Shown: one piece after another, positions 50,801 through 64,000 of the stretch
Position numbering within the stretch: the stretch's first letter is position 1
How the letters are laid out: each line of letters starts with the position of its first letter
Assembly (NCBI RefSeq): GCF_000003815.2
Contig: NC_049990.1
Location: forward strand, 5,010,251-5,074,250
Length of the DNA: 64,000 nucleotides
From: Branchiostoma floridae
Taxonomy: Eukaryota; Chordata; Leptocardii; Amphioxiformes; Branchiostomatidae
Reading direction: 5' to 3'
Position numbers and translations under genes: made by a program
Notes under the pieces: generated by a model
What the model was told of the DNA's origin: nothing
The model's database searches: none
What the model saw: the letters and a program-made list of their open reading frames with translations, nothing else

Positions 50801-53800
50801 TAATTGCACCCCCATTTGCCACTTTATTTTGTGCAATTACCTAAATGGTGCAACAAAGCGAAGTTATCCAGCTGGACCGTACCAGTTTGGGATTTTGGAA
50901 TCCGTGCAATTAACGTGTGTGCGATAATCCGTTGTGCAATTAACTGGCTGTAACTGTACTTACTTGGGTGAAGTAACTGTGCCAAAGTTATCGTCGAGAT
51001 GAGCTCCACAAGGTGTGTTTCCTCCGTGATCGACCTTGAACTGGAACTTGAAGCCCTTGGCGTTGGTGGTGGCGTCGGAGACGAAGCGGATTTGGATGTC
51101 ATTATTAGCCGTGATGGTGCCAGGGCCACTGGTGCCGCAGTAAGTTCCTAGCGGGAAAGGAAGAAAAACTTAATTTTTTTAGCCCTAGTCCTATTCACGA
51201 CAAGTTTCGATTTGCAAATGCCTGTATGTGGGTCTCATATCTCTCTGTTTTTTTTTGGGGGGGGGTGTATTTCTCATCTAAATGTGGAATTCCATAACAA
51301 AGCACACCTGTTGGGAGAGTAAGGCTTAGCTCACAATTGGAAAAAGGGGCCCTGCCGGGCAGTTCGCGGGCTGTTTTTGGCACTTTCGGGCGTGATCCCT
51401 GCGTTGCACTGTGGGACACCTCGCGGCTGCCGGGGTATTTTGAGGCCCGGCCGGGACCCTGGTTCAATTTAAGTCTGAGTTAAAATGAACCAGGGACCCG
51501 CTCGTACAACCACCTCGCGACCTAATCGTGACAACACCGAGAGGGACCCCTCCGGTTGCCGGCAGTCTGTCGGAATAAATTCGTTACGTCAAAGACCAGG
51601 TTTACAGAATAAAAGTGTGTAATTCGTAACACCGGGCCAAATATGTGACGTCACAGATCACGTGAAAGGACAAAAGCCGTGAATTTACACGTATCGCAGT
51701 GCCGTTCTTACGCGTATTACAGTGGAGTTAAGTGCATAATTGTAAATACTGTGCATCTAAAGCAGTGGAAGATGAAACATTTCATAATTATTTCCAAGTG
51801 TTCATTTAACCACACAATAGGCTGCATTACTGAGAAGCAGGACGAACGGATAGCCTGCTTCATAGAAAGCTACTCTGCTTTTTACGATATTACAACCCCA
51901 GACTACCGAAACAAGCTGAAAAAAGATGTTTGGCTGAAGAAGGACGTTTCCTCTGCAATTGGCCGACGGAATGCCAAACTTGCAGTCATTCGGACCCAAT
52001 AGCCATTTTTTTCCGTTTTACAAATATAAAAATATAGGCATCAACAGTTTGGCAAGTCATCCGCCGACATTGGAAATTCCAATAACATGTTCATTTAGTT
52101 TAGAAATGTAACAGTGCCGCACGTCAGTGCGAGTGCGATGAAAAGTTGGCGAAAACAACCGTGCCGCAGTGAACGGACCCCGACGTACCGCACCAGTACT
52201 CCAAGTTCAGTGATGTACTACCTAAAGTGAATGCAGGCAATGCTTGTTTGTATATCCCTTAAATATGATGAGTGTCCACCAGTAGCCTGCCTGGTTCCCT
52301 GCCGTTGTTCGCAGGGCATGCGGCAGGGACCCTACAACTGCCCTACCGGGCTGTGAGAGACAAACGTTACCCTGTCGGAGCCCGCAGGGGTGACCACAGG
52401 ACACCGTCAGAACATCTGACGGGTGTCTGCCGTAGACGAACCTAGGAAGGTGGAAATTTTTTAAAGAAAAATGACGGGGTGCCCGCCGGAACACTCCGGG
52501 ACCCCCATGAGGGAGCGTGAAGGCAACGTTTGATTGTGACCACGACAGCCGGTAAACAGAGCCCGGCCGGGGCTACATCCCTGACGGGTACCGGGCCAAT
52601 GGACCCTTCCAGCCGAACGCGATATCGAACAAATAGAACCCCCTATTCTATTTCGAATACTCGGTCAAAAACAGCCCTAGTGGGACAGGAATGGGCAAAG
52701 AAAAATGCTATGCCTTTTTTGTTGATGACTATACCGACCGAGTTTTGTTGTTTTGGGAAGAGTAGGCGCTACATAGCATTACTTTGTTCCTGGGCAGGGT
52801 GCACATGTAAAGCAATGTACGTAGAAGAGACGGGACTCCCTCTCCGTGAGTGACCGAGCTGCTTTCTTCTTAATTTTTTTTTTCTCCAAAGCATGTATGT
52901 ACATGCCATACATGCAACAAACGCGGTAGAAACCCTGTCACAGATATACGTACCCAGCTTTACACCTGCATCGACCGCATGTCAGAAACCAGGCACTCCT
53001 GCCCACCAACAAGGTAATATTATGGAGCACCTCCCGCTTACGCTTTGACTGAAATTATATCACCCTTACCGCAACTATATGCTCCCCCTCCTCAAATGAC
53101 TGTACTTAGTGGGTGTAGCATTACACAAAGAATGCATAGCATTTTTCTGCCGCCTGTTCTGAGAGGATTTTAAGGCCCCAAAAGCTAAACTGAAGTCAGC
53201 CGGTATCCTCAGCTTAGATATCGGCGGCGGCCATGTTTTTGCAACTCGCGCCGTTTTTGACCGAGGTTTTGAAATAGAACCCGAGATCGAACAGGGGGCG
53301 AGGCTTATGGTGTTCGGCTGGAAGGGTCTATTGTGACCCTAGCCTAAGTCTGCAGCAGCCAGCAGCATAGATAGACTAAGTCAAATACTGATATGACTTC
53401 TTAATGGACCGATCCCCTGTTCGAGTATGGTTCTATTTCGAACACCTCCGTCAAAAATAGCCATTTCTGTCCTACTGCAGCACGGAGGTGTTCGGTATAG
53501 AATAGGGGGGTTCTATTTGTTCGATATGCCGTTCGACAGGATCGGTCCATTAGATCCGGGTCAGCTGACGTGCTCCAACGTTTTGCATGCCCTTCTTCGT
53601 TACACACTCACTCTCACTCCGTCGATCTGGCTCTTTAATCCTTCAGTGAACGTTACGACGACCATCTGTCGCTTTCATCAGTATGAAATAAAACGAATAC
53701 TATCGGTGCTATATGAATTAAGACAGAAACGTTTACTGAAGAATCAAATATGCCTGGGTAACGAAGAATCCTTTTTTCAAAGGAAATAGCCTCCGAAACA

Positions 53801-56090
53801 TGAAAAAGAGAACTCACCTTGGGTTCTGTCTCCAATAACTACCTCCACATAGTCATAATCGCAGCTACCGCCGAACAACCCAAGGAAGCCGCTAGTTCCT
53901 TCCTGTAGTTCAAAGTCCTGGAAAAAGAAGTGGTAAATTTCAAGCTCACGCCATGACCAATCGGCCAGTCCTTCCCAAATCCTTAGTATGTATTCGATAC
54001 TTCTGCTATCCTTGGTGCGTATAAGGGCCAATTAGGCTGTTCCACTGATATCAATTGTAAAATACGTATCTTTGTTGGTTGTATATCGAATAAACAGTTT
54101 TGCTTTCTTTGCACATTTGCAAGGACACTTCTTTTTTAGGCAATAAAATTTCCCACAAAGCTTCACCGAAGAACGGTATTTATGCCAACTATAAAAGTGA
54201 AATTGGCTATACTGGAAAGGCTTGCAGCCCTTTTACAAATCAAGAATTTAGCTCGGCCGAGTTGTCAGCGAGCTCTAAATTACGAGGAGGTATGACCCTG
54301 ATGCCGACGAAGAAACTCTGCCATTTGTTCGTAGGCATCAGGTTCATGCCTCCTCGTTATTTAGAGCTCGCTGACAACTCTGCCGAGCTAAATTCTTGAT
54401 TTGTAAACGGGGCTTTAGGACGGGACTTTAAGCCATGGTCCATTGTAAAGAACTACAGAAACTTAAGACGGATGAACCAAAAGATACTGTACATTGTTAT
54501 ACAGTACATAAAGGTAACGCATGTCTTCTCTTTAGCTATTCTTCCACTGTTGCACTGTGTTTTTGAACTGCATTGTAAGAATCAATGTTATTCTGAGAAA
54601 CACTTGTCTGTCAATTTATCTCTGCCATGTTGATTGGCCGGTGCAATGGCCTAGTGGGTAGAGTGTTCGCCTTGCATTCGGTAGGTCGTGAGTTCGATCC
54701 CCGGCCGAGTCATACCAAAGACTCTAAAAATGGTACATGCTGCTTTCTCTGCTTAGCACTCAGCACGAATGAGGAAGAGTATGGAAGTTAAACACACATC
54801 ACTACCAGCGGACCAGCCCCCTGCTGTAGTGGCTTGCACATGTGTGGCCCAAGGGCTTCGAAGTGGGGATGGGCGCCACCCTACGCGTCTGTAGATGCAT
54901 GGGCAAACTTTAACTTTTTCTTTTTTTATGTTGATTGCATTTGATTAAAGACAGAAAAAGAATGAAAGTTAAAGAAACAATAGCTCTTCGGTGAAATTAA
55001 ATAGTTTGAGATCGATCTTTGTGTACGACAAGCGTACCGCTCGCCCCCAATTTGATGACGTATATTGTCCCCATGGTAACGCCTTATATTACCTTCGTCA
55101 AATGCATCTATTTTTTTTCTCGAGGTTTCAGTGTCATTATACGAATAGCATGGAGGTTTCCGGGAGACCGATTATCACCGAACAAATACCGCCATTTTTA
55201 TGACGTATGTTGTTTCCATGAAGGTTACCTTGAAGGTGACCGTGATGCTCCCCCCACGGCTTGGGATGGTCCATACGCAGTCCTCGTTGGGTCCATACGC
55301 ATCCGGGTAGTTGGGGGAAGTCACCGTGCCGTTGTGTTGATGTAGAATGTTGCCACATCTCTGGGCTGGAAGAAATTCACCCTGATATCATCTTCTAACA
55401 TTTCATTGATAAAGCTTCTAAATTTGAGGCTATATATCATCATTATCACGGGCAAGTTGCCTGGACCAGGTCCACTCTCTAAGAAGGTTCACTCAGTTCA
55501 TATATAATTCTGTTTTATAGATCCTCTGCGCATTCTAAAAGTGTTGTCGCCAAAAAATTATTTTTTTACGGATAAATATTTATGCGTACGCAGATGCCAC
55601 CAATATAATCAATTCTTTGTGACCTTAGGTAAGATTACACAACCGCATTAACAGAAACGGGCCACATTCTCTCTGAACCTTGAAAACTTACACATTTTGG
55701 ATCTTCCGACGACTTTGCTATTCTGGTCGCTTCCAAGCCAAAGATACAGTAACTTTCCCGACTTGTCCACATTAATAGCAGGCTGACGCATATAACTTGT
55801 AGGCAACTTCGCTGACCAACGAAGCAGCAACTGGTTATGTTACACTGCACGACCTGTCACCTCTAACTACAAGCTATAAAGCTATCTGGTGAGGATATGC
55901 CCCTCCAGTATTTGATTGCAACGTGTTCCTCTCTACTATACCTTACTTTAGAGCTTAGATCCTCCCGCAACTCGGTGAGTAAACTTTTTGAGCAGCTACT
56001 ATACTTAAAGAAAAATGCAAATGATAACGCATGAAGATACTTACCATTGGCGATGGCCGCCAGGCAAAAGACACCGACAATAAAGATCAT
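47859..56090 (-). CDS. CUB gene 3: secreted protein with two CUB domains and a GSG-type acidic tail (281 aa)
   Basis: Seven coding exons: 56090-56045, 55365-55229, 53917-53818, 51147-50964, 49739-49576, 48751-48581, 47902-47859 (846 nt, same phases as the other two). Signal peptide [16 protein letters not shown]; the ATG nearest the TATA box was taken, because an upstream in-frame ATG lies before the promoter. CUB1 runs from RCGNILH to KFQFKVD, with a longer exon-3 loop ([12 protein letters not shown]). CUB2 runs from PCGAHLD to SFEYRKD. Four cysteines and the calcium-type acidic set are present in both. A Pro/Lys stalk ([14 protein letters not shown]) leads to [14 protein letters not shown] and TAA. 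It is the most diverged of the three and has the longest introns, filled by MITEs. The product is probably secreted; ligand unknown. Confidence 0.92.
47945..47975 (+). repeat. Possible SINE head fragment
   Basis: aggtgcaatggcaaagtggg followed by tagagtatgag resembles the first 30 bp of the SINE at 54636. Short and isolated. Confidence 0.35.
49191..49386. mobile_element. MITE, ttcgcggtgg family, copy 3
   Basis: It starts tactgtgaatg and contains aacttttcgcggtgg and gaaaaccgcgaacatt. It lies in the intron between exons 5 and 6 of CUB gene 3. Confidence 0.75.
49893..50068 (+). mobile_element. MITE, tgcaattaac family, forward copy
   Basis: It starts tacagttacaaccagttaat and ends cggcttctactgta. 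It matches the reverse complement of 50785-50958 nearly end to end (atcccaaaatcccaaactgg, cagctggataacttcgcttt). Confidence 0.85.
50238..50430. mobile_element. Inverted-repeat element, about 190 bp
   Basis: Arms gtaatttccaacaccaaaatt and its complement, and inner arms atccactgct / agcagtggat. It lies between the two copies of the tgcaattaac MITE. Confidence 0.7.
50785..50958 (-). mobile_element. MITE, tgcaattaac family, inverted copy abutting a splice donor
   Basis: It starts tacagaagaagtcgtttaat and ends taactggctgtaactgta. Its end lies within 5 nt of the GT donor (50962-50963) of CUB gene 3 exon 4, so the intron reads GTAAG and then the element. Confidence 0.85.
51334..51470. mobile_element. 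GC-rich inverted-repeat element
   Basis: Ends aattggaaaaaggggccctg and the partly complementary gaccctggttcaattt. The internal ggctgtttttggcactttc also occurs in similar form at about 62287-62310. Confidence 0.55.
52598..53332. mobile_element. aatggaccc-type element, 735 bp, copy 2
   Basis: Inverted ends aatggacccttccagccgaa and ttcggctggaagggtctatt, with subterminal atcgaacaaatagaacccc and attctatttcgaa as in the smaller family members. The interior is unrelated to them and has no recognisable transposase. Confidence 0.8.
53403..53551. mobile_element. MITE, aatggaccgatc family, copy 3
   Basis: 149 bp with inverted ends aatggaccgatcc and ggatcggtccatt. Arms extend through tctatttcgaacacctccg and cggaggtgttcgg. 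It lies in the same CUB gene 3 intron as copy 2, 70 bp away. Confidence 0.85.
54226..54414. repeat. Near-perfect 189-bp palindrome
   Basis: Two arms of about 80 bp (starting agcccttttacaaatcaaga) are complementary with only a handful of mismatches around a loop of about 30 bp. The inner arm repeats are gctcggc, ttgtcagcgagctctaaat and acgaggagg. It could fold into a long hairpin. It is probably a young MITE-like insertion in CUB gene 3 intron 2. Confidence 0.9.
54626..54936 (+). mobile_element. tRNA-derived SINE, copy 1, with 9-bp target duplication
   Basis: The head (54636-54710) folds like a tRNA: acceptor-stem ggccgg pairs with ccggcc. It has a perfect A box tggcctagtggg (54647-54658) and a B box gttcgatcc (54692-54700). 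The body runs to a tttaactttttcttttttt tail. atgttgatt is directly repeated at 54627-54635 and 54928-54936. A 292-bp SINE rather than a tRNA gene, because the tail and the target duplication enclose it. Confidence 0.85.
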
Positions 56091-56141
56091 CTTGACAGCT
56101 CCGGGAGTCGTAACTGGGACGAATTGGATGCCGATTGGGCC

Positions 56142-56165
56142 TTTATATGAAGAACTGATGTTTAC
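56142..56165 (-). promoter_or_regulatory. Core promoter of CUB gene 3: TATA box with forkhead-like site
   Basis: ATATAAA on the minus strand (56142-56148) lies 52 bp before the ATG. The plus-strand tgtttac at 56159-56165 gives GTAAACA, a perfect forkhead core, 11 bp further upstream. Confidence 0.65.
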
Positions 56166-58457
56166 TAACTGCAAGGTTGTGTTGCTTTTACAAATATCAA
56201 GCAGATAGACATGTGTAGCTACCGGTTAAGGGAAGTTTACTATCTGTGTCATCATTTATAATTGTTGTCAATAAGTGCTGTCAAACATCTGAGCATATAT
56301 AGCACAGTTTTATCATTACGTACATTGGAAATAGCAGCAAAGGCTATAAGACCACAAGACTCAGATACTTTCATGTATAGAGTTTTTGTTTTCGTCAACA
56401 GAGACGACAAATTCTATTATTTTTCTCGCCAACGATTGAAAACAGAAGGTCCCCTCCAAATAGCCATGCATGTTTTTGACAAGAGGAACACAACAATGTG
56501 CACTTATAGAAAGGAATCTGACCCTTCACAATTGGACTGGATCACAAATATTCAAGTCTAAAGTTTCCAGAGCAACCTTTGTAACCCCTGCTTCTCCGAT
56601 ATGGTCAGTTATTCCTCATTTTCAGTGAGGCAGAGCTTGTCTATAATATGATGTTTCTGAAAGGAGAAGAGATGCTGCTACAGTCATTTTCCGTGACGTT
56701 ACCGTAGCCTTCGGGTGACCATCAAGTAAGAAAATAATAAAAGATAGATACTAATAATACATTATCAGTTCCTCGTGCTAATAAGCTTAACCCACCTGTT
56801 TATATAGTTGTCCATCTCAGGCATTTGATGACGTACGCCTGTTTGTCTTGATAAGACGAGTGTTCCATCTCCTCATCTAACAGTAACACACCTTATGGGC
56901 TGGGAAAGTGGATTGACCTCAACAGCTGACACAATCGTACTTACGTAATGTATATAACCACATCATTGGCACATTTTGCAGAAAAAAAAACCTAAAACGT
57001 AATGTGTTTGGTCAACATTGCATCAGAATTACGGGCTTTGCATACGGGTGACCACGATGATGTAATGGTGACGCAGTGAGCAAAAAGCATGCAGGTGTTT
57101 GGCAAAAGATTGATTTACACATTAACCAGTAATTTGATCTGATAATCTAAGTATCAATTTTTGATCCAATATGCTGACGTGTTGGTAGGCACCAGCCGCC
57201 GAATATCCCGGACATAAACAACAACAGCGACCGCTCGTATACAATCTCTACTTTATACTACAGCATTTATCGTACAGGTTGTTAGAGGTCGCTTCTAAGT
57301 CTCAAATGTATAATCGTATGGGAAATAGCACCGTTGTGTGAATATTCCACTTCATGACGAACGAACTTGGTACGTGCAGAAAAACGTATTTGCAGTATTG
57401 GGGCCTAATTAGTAGTTTTTAATGGCCTAGCGAAGAGAATTGATTCTATCTGTGATTCAACATTGATAAACTTCAAAGTTGCTGGTAAATCTAAGTTGCA
57501 ACGGAACTGTAAGCGAAGTTACAAAATGGAAATGTTTGAAATTTTTTTATGATTTTGAAGCCTCTGGGATAATACAAATATATTTTTGACGAGAAGACGA
57601 TATGAAAACACATTTTATTTTTGCGTTTTACAATTTTCACAACACGTTTCCGCAGCACAACGACTTCGCATTTAAAATTTTCACTCTGTGAATATTCGAA
57701 TATCAAATGTGATAAATATATTATATACTTTTTGAAGGTTTTACTCCTATAGTAGGGGCTCCAAACATTCTAGGAGCTACGACAGAGGTATGTATACCGG
57801 AACAGTTTACTACTATAATACTACTATTCTGAGACTTTTTATCCAACCGGCCTTTCTAACCAAGTCCGTACAAAACATCCCCGGAGTGTGGTAATTAATT
57901 GGGCGGGTGGGCAACACTCCTTGCACCGCAGAGATGCCAGCGAGCTCACGATGGCATGGTCACCAGGCTAACACTGACGCAACACCCATGCGTCCTTGCA
58001 ACAGGTGGGCAATACCTTTTAATGTTTAACTTCCTCGGCCCTACCACTATACAGATCAATGAGCAATATAAGTACGAAAAACTAATGTATTAGGGTCACT
58101 TTTCTGGTTTTCGGTCTCATTATTTGTCCCAAATGTATTGATATATCATCATCCGAAAAGGTTACAGAAAATTCACACAAAATTGTGATTTTCAGTAAAA
58201 ATCTCACGTCGTTGCGTCAGGTGCAACACATGTGTACTTTGCTCCGTTAGAGCCGTCCCGCCCTCTGTTTTATTGACCCTCCCTTTGTGTTCGCCCGCAG
58301 CGATAAACATTAGCCGACTAGAGTGCGCGCCATTGCGGTAATTTGGGCGGGTGCAGACCACACTGTGCTGGAAAAACGTTGCTCTTACCACAAATTTCCT
58401 TTCGTTTAAAACCATTTTTACGCTTGACGACATCAACAGTAGCGATCAGACAACAAC
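56166..58457. other. Divergent intergenic region, CUB gene 3 / SLC3A1-like gene
   Basis: About 2.3 kb between opposite-strand first exons. It contains the dispersed repeat at 56572-56690. Near the right end there is a GC box, gggcggg, at 58345-58351 next to cgccattg, about 110 bp before the SLC3A1-like ATG. No TATA box was seen on the plus strand. Confidence 0.55.
56572..56690. repeat. Dispersed repeat, copy upstream of CUB gene 3
   Basis: It is homologous in order and spacing to 7781-7880. No coding frame or inverted termini were seen. Confidence 0.55.
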
Positions 58458-63752
<5,295 letters not shown>

Positions 63753-64000
63753 GTAAGCATTGACTATTTTCATGACTGTATTTACAATTTCATTTCAGCC
63801 TTATTTCAGGCACAAAGACCACATCAATGTACGAAAATGAATATAAAAACATACAAAACAAGAACACAAAGTAAGTGCAAATGTAATAAAATTTGCAATA
63901 AAACATGGTTTTACGCTTTTCTCTCATGAGCGTTCAAAAAACTTTAAAGGTAACTCCCATGATCAAGTATAGTTCAGCGTTCATTTTCAAGACTGCGGCA

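Noticed and set aside
54636-54710. A functional tRNA gene
   Set aside because: The tRNA-like head is followed by a SINE body and T-rich tail and is enclosed by a target duplication. A second copy lies at 60660.

Overview
This is a eukaryotic (metazoan) genomic window: short coding exons with consensus GT/AG splice sites, long AT-rich introns, and many short inverted-repeat elements. The gene content is a filamin-repeat gene, a tandem family of secreted CUB-domain genes, and a heteromeric amino-acid-transporter heavy chain with an alpha-glucosidase fold. Together with intron-dense genes full of MITEs and tRNA-type SINEs, this best fits a non-vertebrate deuterostome, most likely a lancelet (Branchiostoma). 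The species call is an inference.

Layout. (1) About 0.35-25.4 kb, minus strand: 25 consecutive exons of a filamin-family gene. They encode about 1,237 residues: eight Ig-like filamin repeats, a Pro/Ser-rich hinge, then four more repeats. The gene runs off the left edge. The eight pre-hinge repeats are four copies of a two-repeat, four-exon cassette. A candidate start exon (ATG CAA G) lies at 31,908-31,914 and splices in frame to the first repeat exon. No calponin-homology actin-binding domain is visible between it and the next gene. (2) 25.4-35.7 kb: large first intron plus intergenic DNA, rich in repeats. (3) 35.7-39.6, 40.8-45.4 and 47.7-56.2 kb, minus strand: three complete tandem paralogues (286, 281 and 281 aa). 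Each has seven coding exons with the same intron phases, a signal peptide, two calcium-type CUB domains, a Thr/Pro/Lys stalk and a short acidic tail built on GSG-x-GSG. Their core promoters also match. (4) 58.46 kb to the right edge, plus strand: the first seven exons of an SLC3A1 (rBAT)-like type II membrane glycoprotein. Its sixth intron contains a 100-N assembly gap.

The genes are not obviously one pathway. The three CUB genes are clearly one duplicated unit, probably secreted and possibly carrying glycosaminoglycan chains. The filamin-type gene lies downstream of them on the same strand. The SLC3A1-like gene is divergent from the third CUB gene. Between and inside the genes are at least ten families of short inverted-repeat elements, several with visible target-site duplications, a tRNA-derived SINE in two copies, and a diverged 5S rRNA-like sequence.

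All exon borders were read by eye from splice consensus, reading phase and protein family pattern. None was checked by alignment to transcripts.
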